Shown here piece by piece: positions 18,820-29,623 of a DNA stretch of 57,194 nucleotides. Numbering within the stretch: the stretch's first letter is position 1; each line of letters opens with the position of its first letter. The position numbers and the translations under genes were made by a program. Below the pieces are notes generated by a model. That model worked only from the letters and a program-made list of their open reading frames with translations. It ran no database searches and was not told the DNA's origin. The stretch is from Saprospiraceae bacterium. GTDB lineage: Bacteria > Bacteroidota > Bacteroidia > Chitinophagales > Saprospiraceae. The stretch covers positions 1 through 57,194 of the forward strand of contig JAGTVA010000062.1 of the NCBI GenBank assembly GCA_018224445.1. Direction: 5' to 3'.

Positions 18820-20058
18820 ATGACAATACTTTTAAATCCCATCCGATTGTTTTTACTTGGATATATGCTATTTCTGAGCGCACCTGTATCCACTCAGGTG
18901 CAGGATGTTACCCAGGATGGGGTGAGCGTGCAGATTCCCTTTCAAAAATACGGAGATTTTATACTGGTACAAGGCAAACTGTTCGGTACGGCAAAGTTGA
19001 ATCTCATCTTTGATACCGGTGCGGAAAATACCATAATTTTTGAACGCCTTTACACCGATCTTTTTGGGGTGGAGTACGACCGCAGAATTCCCTTATACGG
19101 CGCCGACCTGTCGGTAGAGTTGTACGCGCTGATTGTACGGAATATTGAATTAAAGGTAGGGCCCGCCAAACCAAAAACGATGAGTATGTTGGTGTTAGAA
19201 GAGGACTACAGCACCATGAATCAATTTTTAGGGGTTGAAATTCACGGTATATTGGGAGCTTCCTATTTTAGTGATTACGTGGTGGAAATCAATTATAGAA
19301 GTGGGTATATAGAGCTTCATAAAGCGGAAAAATTTAATTACCGGGAGCGTAAATACGATACGTTTCCAATTAGTTTGGCCAATAACAAACCCTATGTGGA
19401 AGCCAATGTTATCCTCGCTGATTCTGACAGTTTGGCCCTCAACTTCTTACTGGATACCGGTGCGGGCTTGGCCCTGCTTATTCACACCAATACGCACCCA
19501 TCTCTGGAGCTTCCCGACAAAGTGATTCGCGGACAATTGGGCGCGGGACTGGGCGGTTATTTGAGGGGTTATCTGGGCAGACTACAGGCCATGGAATTGT
19601 GGGGATACCAATTTCAGGGAATTGTTGCCTGTTACCAGGATTTAGACACCTTCCTTTTTGACTACAAACAACTCAACCGACAGGGCATTATAGGAAATCA
19701 ATTTCTCAGCAGATTTCACCTGTATATAGACTACCCTCGTGCTAAAGTTCATATACGTCCCTACCGGAAATACAATCGCCCATTTAAATACGATAAAAGC
19801 GGCCTCAGTATAATTGCCACCGGTCCCTATCTCAGGGAGTACTATGTTATTAATGTGGTGGAGGATTCACCTGCATTTGAAGCCGGTATTCGCAAAGGAG
19901 ATCGATTGTTAACTTTTCAGAGATTGCCTGCAAAGTGGTTTGGATTGGGGACTATCAACCGGAAATTAATGAAAAGAGAAGGTAAAAAAATAAGGATGAA
20001 AATTGAAAGAAACAGCCAAGCAGAAATTTTTTCCTTCCAACTGAGAGAATTATTTTGA
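18820..20058 (+). CDS. Retropepsin-like aspartyl protease with C-terminal PDZ-like domain
   Basis: Two aspartyl motifs 'LIFDTGAENTIIF' and 'NFLLDTGAGLALLI'; PDZ-like 'VVEDSPAFEAGIRKGDRLLTF'. Confidence 0.8.
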   Translation: MTILLNPIRLFLLGYMLFLSAPVSTQVQDVTQDGVSVQIPFQKYGDFILVQGKLFGTAKLNLIFDTGAENTIIFERLYTDLFGVEYDRRIPLYGADLSVELYALIVRNIELKVGPAKPKTMSMLVLEEDYSTMNQFLGVEIHGILGASYFSDYVVEINYRSGYIELHKAEKFNYRERKYDTFPISLANNKPYVEANVILADSDSLALNFLLDTGAGLALLIHTNTHPSLELPDKVIRGQLGAGLGGYLRGYLGRLQAMELWGYQFQGIVACYQDLDTFLFDYKQLNRQGIIGNQFLSRFHLYIDYPRAKVHIRPYRKYNRPFKYDKSGLSIIATGPYLREYYVINVVEDSPAFEAGIRKGDRLLTFQRLPAKWFGLGTINRKLMKREGKKIRMKIERNSQAEIFSFQLRELF

Positions 20059-20089
20059 GTTTTTGTTTTTTTGTTCAAATATATAATTC

Positions 20090-20097
20090 TATCTTTG
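20090..20097 (+). promoter_or_regulatory. -7 promoter element TATCTTTG upstream of rplU
   Basis: TATCTTTG 29 nt upstream of the rplU ATG. Confidence 0.5.
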
Positions 20098-20125
20098 CAG
20101 TCCGTTTTTAAAAAGTGGAAAAAAT

Positions 20126-20437
20126 ATGTACGCAATAGTTAACATAGCAGGTCAGCAGTTCAAAGTTCAGGAAGGACAGAAATTATACGTTCACCGACTC
20201 GGTGCCGACTCAGGAGAAAAAATATCGTTTGATGAGGTACTTATGGTAGCCGATGGCGATAGTATTAGTGTGGGAACACCTAATATAGCAAAAGCTGTGG
20301 TGGAGGCCACGGTAGTCGATCATGTAAAAGACGACAAAGTAATTGTTTTTAAGAAAAAAAGAAGACAGGGATACAAGGTCAAAAAAGGCCACAGACAATA
20401 TCTGTCTCAATTGATTATAGATAAAATATCTGTATAA
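20126..20437 (+). CDS. rplU: 50S ribosomal protein L21
   Basis: MYAIVNIAGQQFKVQEGQKLYV...KKRRQGYKVKKGHRQYLSQLIIDKI. Confidence 0.95.
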   Translation: MYAIVNIAGQQFKVQEGQKLYVHRLGADSGEKISFDEVLMVADGDSISVGTPNIAKAVVEATVVDHVKDDKVIVFKKKRRQGYKVKKGHRQYLSQLIIDKISV

Positions 20438-20447
20438 AAATTAAGAT

Positions 20448-21173
20448 ATGGCACATAAAAAAGGTGTAGGTAGTTCGGATAACGGTCGCGACAGTAACAG
20501 TAAACGACTTGGCGTTAAGCTTTTTGGTGGACAGGCCGCCAATGCTGGTAATATTATCATCAGACAGCGCGGTACCAAATTTCACCCGGGTAGCAACGTA
20601 GGGATGGGAAGAGATCACACCCTCTATGCATTGATTGACGGTGAGATTAAATTCACCACCAAAAGACGCAACAGAACTTATGTATCTGTAATTCCAGATC
20701 TCGTGGAAGTGAAAGAGAGTCTCGACACGAAGGCAGCTAAGCCCAAAGCAGAGAAAAAAGCCGCACCTAAAGCGGAGAAAAAAGAGTCCGCTGAAGTGAA
20801 GGCGGAAGCGACACCTAAAGCTGAAGTTAAGGCAGAGCCGAAAGAGGAGAAAAAAACTGCACCTAAAGCAGAGAAAAAAGAAGAGCCAAAAGCAGCTCAG
20901 AAAAAAGCTGCTTCCACCGGCAAGGGCGACAACCTTAAGCTTATTGATGGCATCGGGCCAAAAATTGCAGAAATTTTGAGTGAGGCGGGACTCGGTACCT
21001 ATTCAGCTATCGCTGACAGCAGCCCTGAAAAAATTGCTGAAATATTGAGTGAAGCCGGCAACAGATACAAAAGCCACGACCCCACCCTTTGGCCTGAACA
21101 AGCTAAAATAGCTGCCACAGGTGATTTAGATAAACTGAAGGAATGGCAGGAATCGCAAAAGGAAGATAAGTAG
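20448..21173 (+). CDS. rpmA: 50S ribosomal protein L27 with long C-terminal extension: Lys/Ala/Glu-rich linker + helix-hairpin-helix domain
   Basis: L27 core [69 protein letters not shown]; linker with repeated 'PKAEKK'; C-terminus '[44 protein letters not shown]...[20 protein letters not shown]'. One open 241-aa frame. Confidence 0.92.
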   Translation: MAHKKGVGSSDNGRDSNSKRLGVKLFGGQAANAGNIIIRQRGTKFHPGSNVGMGRDHTLYALIDGEIKFTTKRRNRTYVSVIPDLVEVKESLDTKAAKPKAEKKAAPKAEKKESAEVKAEATPKAEVKAEPKEEKKTAPKAEKKEEPKAAQKKAASTGKGDNLKLIDGIGPKIAEILSEAGLGTYSAIADSSPEKIAEILSEAGNRYKSHDPTLWPEQAKIAATGDLDKLKEWQESQKEDK

Positions 21174-21315
21174 GATTTTTTTACCTTCTGGTGCTCACCG
21201 CAATTGCCCTTAATCAATCCACTCTGGGAGTTTATTTCGACAGGCTCAATCTAACACCCTGTACTCTCTGTCCCTCTCCACCGCCAATATGGGGCGCAGT
21301 AAGGGATGAAACCAA

Positions 21316-22734
21316 TTATTTTTGAAGTACTATTTTACGGGTATGTACCTCGTTTTCTCCCTCGATTTTCAGCAGGTATATCCCATCTGCGAATTCACTT
21401 AAATCCATAGTAGTCGACGGCCCCATTTGCAGGAGCAACCTTCCGCGAAGATCGTATAGTGAAAGACTTACAAGCCGAAGGTTTTCAATTCCCTGAATAT
21501 CGATCGCTCCGCGACTTGGATTGGGATATATTTCCAGCCTATCCAAACTTTTTTCTATTGAGGATGAGGTTTCTAAAAATTCAGCAAAAAAATCAATGGT
21601 GGAAGTAACCGCGGGAGTTGCGCAACCCCCGTGATTTAGATTTCCGAAATCCTCAGAATCAAAATCTACAGCCCCATTGGCCCGCATTGCAGAATCGGCA
21701 ACCACAGAATTGAGGTAGGGCACCTGGTCATCCCCCGTGCAATAATATATGCGAGTCGGTGCTTGTGGGCCCCATGCATAAGTATCGTTGTCTCTGAGGT
21801 GTTCCATAAAGAGATTATTCGGCTCATTTTCCATTTTATCTACAAATTCGGGATTAAATAATTGTCTGGGATGGGCACAATTGCACAGGTTGTAAAGAGT
21901 AAATATCATTCGTATATTTAAATCGACCAGGTCGATTTCACCATTGTAAAAGAGATTGATATTATCTATAAATTGCGGCTTAAAAATGTCTTCCAGGTCT
22001 TCGTACAGATCGCCGTATACTTCTTGAAAACCCAGTACGGCATTGGGAATATAACTTAAATATAGGTAATCTACTTCACTCATCATGTGATCAAACATCA
22101 CACCTGAAATACTGTACGGCCCGGATAAATGGGCTGCAGCTGTGACCGGATATTGTTGACTGTAGTGGGTTTCAAGCTCCCAGTGTGTAGACATGGAAGC
22201 ATGTCCTCCCTGGGAATAACCCGTGAGAAAAAGCTGTTGATTCCATCCTGTATGACCTGTATCTACCCATTCAGCAAAAGCGTGGAGGAGGTCGATGCTC
22301 GCGGAAGCCTGAGTGGCCCGATGTACATAGGGGTGAAATCCCCTGGATTCTCCCATACCCAGGTAGTCAGGAGCAAGTACTGCATAGCCTATGCCCCCCA
22401 GTCCTGCGTAGAGATTGAATTCCAATTCCAGAGCCGAGGGAACCAATGTTTTTGAAGCACTGGTTCCGTGGTGATAAATTAATACGGGGTGTTCATCGGT
22501 ATCGAGGTCGGGAACGACAAATAGCCCGGAGGCAGTATCCGGCATTCCATCCGATCCAGCTGTAAAATAGGTTACCTTGTACAAGTCGATTCCATTCTCT
22601 ACCTGAATGCTGGTTTGGTTATTCAATTCTGAAGCTGTAAGTGACTCAATAAATTCTACCGTATGTAAATGCTGGGAATTTAGCCCGAGGCAAAAACAGA
22701 AGATTAAAACAGAGAGGGAGTAAATTTTTTTCAT
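21316..22734 (-). CDS. Secreted alpha/beta hydrolase (secretory-lipase-like) with T9SS sorting domain
   Basis: 'LFLTGYSQGGHASM' nucleophile elbow; 'HPVLIYHHGT'; C-terminal 'LEIYPNPSRGAIDIQGIENLRLVSLSLYDLRGRLLLQ..GIYLLKIEGENEVHTRKIVLQK'. Confidence 0.85.
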   Translation of the reverse strand: MKKIYSLSVLIFCFCLGLNSQHLHTVEFIESLTASELNNQTSIQVENGIDLYKVTYFTAGSDGMPDTASGLFVVPDLDTDEHPVLIYHHGTSASKTLVPSALELEFNLYAGLGGIGYAVLAPDYLGMGESRGFHPYVHRATQASASIDLLHAFAEWVDTGHTGWNQQLFLTGYSQGGHASMSTHWELETHYSQQYPVTAAAHLSGPYSISGVMFDHMMSEVDYLYLSYIPNAVLGFQEVYGDLYEDLEDIFKPQFIDNINLFYNGEIDLVDLNIRMIFTLYNLCNCAHPRQLFNPEFVDKMENEPNNLFMEHLRDNDTYAWGPQAPTRIYYCTGDDQVPYLNSVVADSAMRANGAVDFDSEDFGNLNHGGCATPAVTSTIDFFAEFLETSSSIEKSLDRLEIYPNPSRGAIDIQGIENLRLVSLSLYDLRGRLLLQMGPSTTMDLSEFADGIYLLKIEGENEVHTRKIVLQK

Positions 22735-22756
22735 ATTGGTGGTTTAATTAATTTTT

Positions 22757-23839
22757 TTATAAAAAATCAAAGGCCGAATGATAGGTGGGCTTGTTTTTTA
22801 ATTCCGTTATTTCTTTCTCGGGTATGTTTTTGGTTTTAACCATCATATAACTATCTCCTTCGGTGGTAAACTTATTGAGCAACCCCAGTTTGCCCGTTTT
22901 GGATAGATTTTTAAACAACTCAGATTTTTCGTCGGCCCAAAACATAGCAGAGTAAACTTTATTTATTTTGAGCAGATGGCTGCACAATTTAAACAGGGCT
23001 TCCTCTTTTCCCGGTTCGCAAAAAATACCATCCAGGCCGATGAATTCAAATCTTTTGGGATTAAAGACCCTACGCACAAATGGAATGTAGTGTATAGATT
23101 TTATAAGCGTTTTCATCAACCCCTTCCCCAAATTCTTCACTACCCAATGGGCTTTTTGTGCTTGCACGCCTGCCACAATTTTACCGTTTTCTTCGTATAC
23201 GTAGTAGGGTTCCTTGAAAATGGAATTAAAGTGAACAAAACTGTAATCAGCATAAAAGTTTTTGAGCTTATCTAAAACGAGTTGTCTCTCCTCTATATCG
23301 GTTACTTGGCGGACTCGCGGGTTCTTTCTCGGAAAAAACCGACTGAACCCAACTGTTTTAAGTGTGCAAAAGGAGGTGTATCCCAGACTGCTCACCAGTT
23401 TAAATGATCGCTTGTTGCGGTGTTCAACGATTCCTACAAAAATAGTGGGATCCACCTGGCGCTCCTCCATGAGCTGCATGGTCTTGGCAGCATATCTTCC
23501 CACGATTCCGGTGTGCCGGAATTTGGGTACTCCGAACAGGTACCTGATAGTAAAGTAATTGTACTGATTGCTCCCGGAACTCACCATTCGATTTATAAAC
23601 AGACAAATGCCTGCAAATTCTCCCTTGTAGTGCAATTCTACAAAATTGGGATTGTCCAGGATCTCCAGTCTCTTACGCGAATCCTTGTGCTTGTATTGAT
23701 TCTCCCCGGTTCCCCACAGTATTTCATCAAATAACTTGACGGTCTCTTCTCGTATGTCCGTGTATAATACCAGTTTTTTGGTGTTGTTCTCATACAGTAT
23801 GTCGAGCTTATCTACCTTGGTATCCACCTCTGTTCTCAT
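22757..23839 (-). CDS. GNAT-like N-acetyltransferase family protein
   Basis: 'YLFGVPKFRHTGIVGRYAAKTMQLMEERQVDPTIFVGIVEHRNKRSFKLVSSLGYTSF' resembles the GNAT acetyl-CoA-binding region. Confidence 0.55.
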   Translation of the reverse strand: MRTEVDTKVDKLDILYENNTKKLVLYTDIREETVKLFDEILWGTGENQYKHKDSRKRLEILDNPNFVELHYKGEFAGICLFINRMVSSGSNQYNYFTIRYLFGVPKFRHTGIVGRYAAKTMQLMEERQVDPTIFVGIVEHRNKRSFKLVSSLGYTSFCTLKTVGFSRFFPRKNPRVRQVTDIEERQLVLDKLKNFYADYSFVHFNSIFKEPYYVYEENGKIVAGVQAQKAHWVVKNLGKGLMKTLIKSIHYIPFVRRVFNPKRFEFIGLDGIFCEPGKEEALFKLCSHLLKINKVYSAMFWADEKSELFKNLSKTGKLGLLNKFTTEGDSYMMVKTKNIPEKEITELKNKPTYHSAFDFL

Positions 23840-24111
23840 ATTGTTTTTAGGTTGTACAACCCCTTGATTTCAATAAATTAATCATAAATTTATGAATAAT
23901 TTTTTATTCAGATGGCCAAAACTGTTTTTAATTTGATAATTTTGAGTCCTTTATCAAATTGAACGATCCGGTTTTTTGAAGGGTATGTACAAACAATTTT
24001 TAATGCCATCCACAACTGTCTTTTTTCTGAAATTTTACCCGATCACTGTGGAATTATAATGTGACATAAATAAAAAGGGGTGAAGCCCAGGGGTGAGTTA
24101 AAATACAACTA

Positions 24112-25092
24112 ATGAATATAATTGATCAACTTAAATCTGAGTTTGAAAATCACCTGGTTGAATTTTTGAATTCCATTCCAGCTCGTCCGGCCAATCTGTA
24201 CAACGGAGTAAAGCATATTCTGGATTCCGATGCCAAAAGGTTGCGACCAATGGCGGTGTTGTTGGGATATTACTTATACGACGACCATTACCAAAGAGCG
24301 CTGCCGGCAGCCTTGGCCATCGAGGTGTTTCACAACTTTACGTTGGTTCACGACGACATTATGGACGAAGCTGAATTGCGGAGAGGAAAGGAAAGTGTTC
24401 ACAAAAAGTTTGGATCCAATACTGCCATAATGATAGGGGATGTAATGCTTATTCAAGCCTATCGCATTTTGTTGGAATTGGATGAAGAGGTAAACCTGGA
24501 TTTGGTGCTGGATTTGTTTTGTGAAATATCCACTCAGATTTGCGAGGGCCAGATACTGGATATGGAGTTTGAAACCAAAAGAGAAGTATCCAAGGAGGAA
24601 TACCTTGAAATGGTGGGATTGAAAACGGCTGTATTGCTCGGTTTGTCTTTTCAGCTGGGCGCATTGATAGCCACTGACGATTATTCGAAATCCGAAACTC
24701 TATATGAAATCGGATACAATCTAGGGGTGGCCTTTCAGATTGTAGACGATTGGATCGATGCTTTCGGTGAAGAGCAAAATACAGGCAAGATAAAAGGGGG
24801 AGATATTTACCAAAAGAAAAAAACCTGGTTGTGGTTTACCGCTATGGAACTCGCAGAGGAGGATGACCGGGCTTTTTTGGAAGAGGTGATGAACTCCGAG
24901 CAGGTATCGGAAGAGGAGGTGAAAAGGGTATTGGAACTCTACAGGCTCTACGGGGTATCTGAAGAAGTGATGGATTTTGCCGAGGGCCTCTTAGCACAGA
25001 CCATCCGGAAGATAGGAGAAGGCGATATAGAAAAGTCCAGAGCAGAGGTGATGATCGAGTTGGCCAACGATTTAGTAAATAGGGTTAAATGA
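24112..25092 (+). CDS. Polyprenyl synthetase (short-chain isoprenyl diphosphate synthase)
   Basis: First Asp-rich motif 'LVHDDIMDEAELRRG'; second 'QIVDDWIDAFG'; 'AKRLRPMAVLLGY'. Confidence 0.9.
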   Translation: MNIIDQLKSEFENHLVEFLNSIPARPANLYNGVKHILDSDAKRLRPMAVLLGYYLYDDHYQRALPAALAIEVFHNFTLVHDDIMDEAELRRGKESVHKKFGSNTAIMIGDVMLIQAYRILLELDEEVNLDLVLDLFCEISTQICEGQILDMEFETKREVSKEEYLEMVGLKTAVLLGLSFQLGALIATDDYSKSETLYEIGYNLGVAFQIVDDWIDAFGEEQNTGKIKGGDIYQKKKTWLWFTAMELAEEDDRAFLEEVMNSEQVSEEEVKRVLELYRLYGVSEEVMDFAEGLLAQTIRKIGEGDIEKSRAEVMIELANDLVNRVK

Positions 25093-25400
25093 CCTTCAGA
25101 AACCATGCGGGTTGGGAGTGGATTTCAAGAACAGCTATAAACTTGGGTCTAAAAATGTAAATAAAAAGGTATAATTAATTGGCTGTGATTTAGTTAGTTG
25201 TGGCTCTATGAAATTCAACCGGATTAAACATGAGATCGATGCAGCTTGGACCCTAAAAGGTGGGTTCTCTATTAGTAAGAAAATAATAACCTCGAGCTGC
25301 GCGCTGACACCCATTTAGGAGTCGGGGGCTGCGCGGGCATAAAAAATTAAAGACTAATTGGAGACAACGGGGGATTTTTTTGTAGATAAAAGAAGATGAG

Positions 25401-25856
25401 TTAATTCAAAAAATATTTTCCATCCCACCAATTGGTTTCAAGACGTGCACCCACTTTTTTGTAAAAATTAATGGCCGGCGTGTTCCAGTCCAATACCTCC
25501 CATTTAATTAAGGCATACCCTTCTGTTTTTCCAATCTGGACCAGGTGGTTAAAAAGTGCCAGGCCAATTCCGGACTGTCTTAATTTTTCCAATACTACAA
25601 AATCTTCCAACCACATCATTTTGCCCTTCCAGGTGGAAAATGCATCGTAAAACAACATCATTCCGACTATTTGTTGGTCGGCCTCTGCTAATAAGATGCG
25701 GAATGTACCGTTCTTAAATTCTGTTTGATAGGTATTTAAAGTCGTTTCCACCTCATTTTCAGATTTTTCATAGACTGCTAAATCCTTTACAAGCCTGAAA
25801 ACATCCTCCAGGTCACTGCTTTTACCCAATCGAATTTCTAGTTTATTGAACTTCAT
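25401..25856 (-). CDS. GNAT family N-acetyltransferase
   Basis: 'MKFNKLEIRLGKSSDLEDVFRLVKDLAVYEKSENEV...MWLEDFVVLEKLRQSGIGLALFNHLVQIGKTEGYALIKWEVLDWNTPAINFYKKVGA'. Confidence 0.9.
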   Translation of the reverse strand: MKFNKLEIRLGKSSDLEDVFRLVKDLAVYEKSENEVETTLNTYQTEFKNGTFRILLAEADQQIVGMMLFYDAFSTWKGKMMWLEDFVVLEKLRQSGIGLALFNHLVQIGKTEGYALIKWEVLDWNTPAINFYKKVGARLETNWWDGKYFLN

Positions 25857-25967
25857 TGCTATTTATTCTAAATGATTGAATATGATGCTAAATATGATAA
25901 AAAATAAAATATAAAGAAATCCAAAAAAATATTCCCAATCCATTGGCTTGGATACAAAAAATACCTC

Positions 25968-25975
25968 TATATTTG
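25968..25975 (+). promoter_or_regulatory. -7 promoter element TATATTTG of the ribosomal cluster (rpsL)
   Basis: TATATTTG about 93 nt upstream of the rpsL ATG. Confidence 0.5.
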
Positions 25976-26068
25976 CGGTCTCGTTTTCGGATCGGCCTGA
26001 AAGAGGCTCCAAAGCGTTCAATTTCAAGGTGATCTGAATATTTTTGTAAAAATACATTATTTTAAAAT

Positions 26069-26440
26069 ATGCCAACAATAAATCAATTGGTTCGGAAGGG
26101 TAGGAAAAAGATCGTGGTAAAGAGTAAATCCCGTGCCCTGGAGTCCTGTCCACAACGAAGAGGTGTTTGTACCAGAGTGTATACCACTACACCTAAAAAA
26201 CCTAATTCTGCCCTGCGTAAGGTCGCAAAGGTAAGGTTGACAAATGGATTAGAGGTAATCGCTTATATTCCGGGAGAGGGCCACAATTTACAGGAACACT
26301 CAATAGTCCTCATTCAGGGGGGTAGGGTAAAAGACTTGCCGGGAGTGAGGTATAGAATTGTCAGGGGAGCACTGGATACTGCCGGTGTACAGGATAGAAA
26401 ACAGAGTCGATCCAGATACGGAGCCAAGAGGCCTAAATAA
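26069..26440 (+). CDS. rpsL: 30S ribosomal protein S12
   Basis: [14 protein letters not shown]...[34 protein letters not shown]. Confidence 0.98.
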   Translation: MPTINQLVRKGRKKIVVKSKSRALESCPQRRGVCTRVYTTTPKKPNSALRKVAKVRLTNGLEVIAYIPGEGHNLQEHSIVLIQGGRVKDLPGVRYRIVRGALDTAGVQDRKQSRSRYGAKRPK

Positions 26441-26484
26441 GTTTTATTAATAATTAGAAGCCATAATTTATAGCTTAATAAGAT

Positions 26485-26952
26485 ATGAGAAAAAGAAAGC
26501 CAAAAATAAAGGAAATAAAACCGGATCCCAGATATAATGATGTAATGGTTACCCGTTTCGTCAACAATATGATGGTTCAAGGCAAAAAAAGTACGGCCTT
26601 TAAAGTGTTTTACGATGCCATGGATATTGTAAAGGAAAAGACGGGAGAAGACGAACACGAAATTTGGAAAAAAGGACTCAACAATGTAATTCCACAGGTA
26701 GAGGTGAGAAGCCGCAGAATTGGTGGAGCTACTTTTCAGATTCCTACGGACATTCCAGCCAACAGAAAAATCGCTATTGGAATGAAGTGGATGATAAAAT
26801 TTGCCAGACAGCGTGGCGGAAAAGGAATTGCGGAGAAGATGGCCAATGAAATAGTGGCGGCAAGTAAAGGGGAAGGAGCAGCAGTAAAAAGAAAGGAGGA
26901 TACTCATAAAATGGCTGAATCCAACAGGGCTTTTGCACACTTCAGAGTTTAA
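26485..26952 (+). CDS. rpsG: 30S ribosomal protein S7
   Basis: MRKRKPKIKEIKPDPRYNDVMVTRFVNNMMVQGKKSTA...NRAFAHFRV. Confidence 0.97.
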   Translation: MRKRKPKIKEIKPDPRYNDVMVTRFVNNMMVQGKKSTAFKVFYDAMDIVKEKTGEDEHEIWKKGLNNVIPQVEVRSRRIGGATFQIPTDIPANRKIAIGMKWMIKFARQRGGKGIAEKMANEIVAASKGEGAAVKRKEDTHKMAESNRAFAHFRV

Positions 26953-26988
26953 TTATAATCACAGAATTTTAAAAATATATTTGTAATA

Positions 26989-29121
26989 ATGTCTAAAGAT
27001 TTAACCAAAACCAGAAACATAGGAATTGCCGCACACATCGATGCAGGTAAAACTACCACCACAGAGAGGATTCTTTTCTATACGGGATTGAGTCACAAAA
27101 TGGGGGAAGTTCACGATGGTGCAGCTACTATGGATTGGATGGAGCAGGAGCAGGAAAGGGGTATTACTATTACCTCGGCTGCTACAAAGACAAACTGGAA
27201 GTGGAAAGATGAAGACTATGTAGTTAATATCATAGATACACCCGGTCACGTGGATTTTACCGTGGAGGTAGAGCGTTCTTTGAGAGTACTGGATGGAGTG
27301 GTAGCACTTTTTTGTGCGGTGAGTGGAGTAGAGCCTCAATCTGAAACCGTATGGAGACAAGCCGATAGATATAAAGTACCCCGTTTGGGTTTTGTAAATA
27401 AAATGGATCGGTCTGGTGCCGACTTTTTTGAAGTGGTCAGACAGGTGAAAGAAATGCTGGGAGCCAATGCAGTACCCATGCAGGTGCCAATTGGCGCGGA
27501 GGATTCCTTCCGAGGTGTGGTGGATTTAATTACTAATAAAGCCATCATCTGGAATGAGGAGGATATGGGTATGACTTTTGAAACCATCGATACACCTGCA
27601 GACTTGGTTGACATTGTTTCTGAATACCGGGAAAAACTTCTCGAAAGTGTGGCCGAGTACGACGAAAGCCTGATGGAAAAGTTTTTTGAAGATCCGGATT
27701 CCATTACACCCGACGAGATCAGAGCAGCCATTCGAGCTGCCGTTATAGATATGTCAATTACACCTATTTTCTGTGGGTCGGCATTTAAAAATAAAGGAGT
27801 TCAGGCAGTACTGGATGCAGTGTGTGCATTTTTGCCCTCTCCACTTGACATAGAAGCTGTAACCGGAATTTTGCCCGATACAGAAGAGGAAGTGAAAAGA
27901 AAACCGAGCAACGACGAACCATTCTGTGCCCTGGCTTTTAAAATTGCAACCGATCCATTTGTGGGCCGTTTAGCCTTTTTTAGAGTGTATTCAGGAACGC
28001 TGGACGCCGGCTCATATGTTAAAAATACCCGTTCGGATAAAAAAGAGCGGATTTCCAGGCTCTATCAGATGCACTCCAATAAGCAGAAGGCTATTGACAG
28101 AGTAGAAGCCGGAGATATTGCCGCCGCAGTTGGATTTAAAGATCTCAAAACAGGAGATACCATTTGCGATCTGGATCACCCTATTATTCTTGAAAACATT
28201 ACTTTCCCCGATCCAGTTATCGGACTGGCTGTTGAACCTAAAACCCAACAGGATTTGGAAAAACTGGGCATGGGATTGGCCAAATTGGCAGAAGAGGATC
28301 CTACTTTCCGAGTGAAGTACGACGAAGATACCAACCAGACGATTATAAGTGGTATGGGTGAGTTGCACCTCGAGATTATTGTGGATCGACTCCGAAGAGA
28401 ATTCAAGGTGGAAATCAACCAGGGAGCACCTCAAGTTAATTACAAGGAGGCACTTACCAAGTCTGTAAAACATAGAGAAAAACTGAAAAAGCAAACGGGT
28501 GGTGCCGGTCTTTTCGCAGATATGGAATTCGAACTCGGCCCTGCCGATGAAGAGTTTCTGGAGAGTGATGAGTTTAAGTCCGGAAAGGTGAAATTGCAGT
28601 TTGTCAACGACATTGTAGGTGGATCCATTCCGCGGGAATTAATTCCGCCTTGCCAGAAGGGTTTTACTGAGATGATGGAAAACGGAATTTTGGCGGGATT
28701 TAATATCGATAGCATGAAAGTGAGGGTTTATGACGGATCTACACACCCTGTGGATTCTAAGCCCATCGCATTTGAATTGGCTGCCAAGGAAGGTTTTCGG
28801 GTGGCAGCTAAAAAAGCGGGGCCCGTTTTGCTGGAACCCATTATGAAATTAGAGGTGACTACTCCCGATGAGTATACCGGAAGTGTAATCGGTGACCTCA
28901 ACAGGAGAAGGGGATTGATTAAGGGCCAGGAAATGAAAGCCAATGCCGTGGTGGTAAAGGCAGAAGTTCCGCTGAGTGAAATGTTTGGGTATGTGACTCA
29001 GTTGAGAACCATTACGTCGGGAAGAGCAGCCTCCTCAATGGAGTTTTCTCATTATTCTCCCGCACCGAGTGGTATTGCAGAAACAGTTATAGAAAAAGCA
29101 AAAGGAGAGGTCAACGCTTAA
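26989..29121 (+). CDS. fusA: Elongation factor G
   Basis: [56 protein letters not shown]. Confidence 0.98.
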   Translation: MSKDLTKTRNIGIAAHIDAGKTTTTERILFYTGLSHKMGEVHDGAATMDWMEQEQERGITITSAATKTNWKWKDEDYVVNIIDTPGHVDFTVEVERSLRVLDGVVALFCAVSGVEPQSETVWRQADRYKVPRLGFVNKMDRSGADFFEVVRQVKEMLGANAVPMQVPIGAEDSFRGVVDLITNKAIIWNEEDMGMTFETIDTPADLVDIVSEYREKLLESVAEYDESLMEKFFEDPDSITPDEIRAAIRAAVIDMSITPIFCGSAFKNKGVQAVLDAVCAFLPSPLDIEAVTGILPDTEEEVKRKPSNDEPFCALAFKIATDPFVGRLAFFRVYSGTLDAGSYVKNTRSDKKERISRLYQMHSNKQKAIDRVEAGDIAAAVGFKDLKTGDTICDLDHPIILENITFPDPVIGLAVEPKTQQDLEKLGMGLAKLAEEDPTFRVKYDEDTNQTIISGMGELHLEIIVDRLRREFKVEINQGAPQVNYKEALTKSVKHREKLKKQTGGAGLFADMEFELGPADEEFLESDEFKSGKVKLQFVNDIVGGSIPRELIPPCQKGFTEMMENGILAGFNIDSMKVRVYDGSTHPVDSKPIAFELAAKEGFRVAAKKAGPVLLEPIMKLEVTTPDEYTGSVIGDLNRRRGLIKGQEMKANAVVVKAEVPLSEMFGYVTQLRTITSGRAASSMEFSHYSPAPSGIAETVIEKAKGEVNA

Positions 29122-29181
29122 AAGCGCCCACTCTTTTGTTGACATAAATATTATTATTTTTATTTATTCTCAAAATAGGCT

Positions 29182-29490
29182 ATGAATCAGAAAATCAGAA
29201 TCAAGCTCCGGTCTTATGACCACAATTTGGTAGATAAGTCCACGGAGAAGATCGTAAAGACAGTTCGCAACAGCGGAGCAGTTGTTGCGGGTCCGATTCC
29301 GCTGCCCACCGAGAAAGAAATCTTCACCGTGTTGCGTTCGCCACACGTCAATAAGAAATCTCGTGAGCAGTTTCAAATCAGGACCCACAAAAGACTTATC
29401 GAGATTTATACCCCTACCCCCAAGACGGTAGACGCTCTTTCTAAATTGGAGCTGCCCAGTGGAGTAGATATTCAGGTTAAGTTGACGTAA
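29182..29490 (+). CDS. rpsJ: 30S ribosomal protein S10
   Basis: [64 protein letters not shown]. Confidence 0.98.
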   Translation: MNQKIRIKLRSYDHNLVDKSTEKIVKTVRNSGAVVAGPIPLPTEKEIFTVLRSPHVNKKSREQFQIRTHKRLIEIYTPTPKTVDALSKLELPSGVDIQVKLT

Positions 29491-29623
29491 GTAATTACCG
29501 TTTTACAGAGTGGAACCTTTGTTGAGTTCCAGTACATAGAAGTGCCTGTTATAGATTTTGGATATCAAAGTCCACGACTAAAATTTGCACTTGCTTTTTT
29601 AAACAATTAAAATTTTGCCAAAA

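Noticed and set aside
26314-26940. 208-aa minus-strand ORF overlapping rpsL/rpsG
   Set aside because: Antisense to two certain ribosomal genes and no recognisable domain.
26989-29490. Absence of tuf after fusA and of adk between secY and map as an unusual operon rearrangement
   Set aside because: This gene order is, to my knowledge, normal for Bacteroidota.
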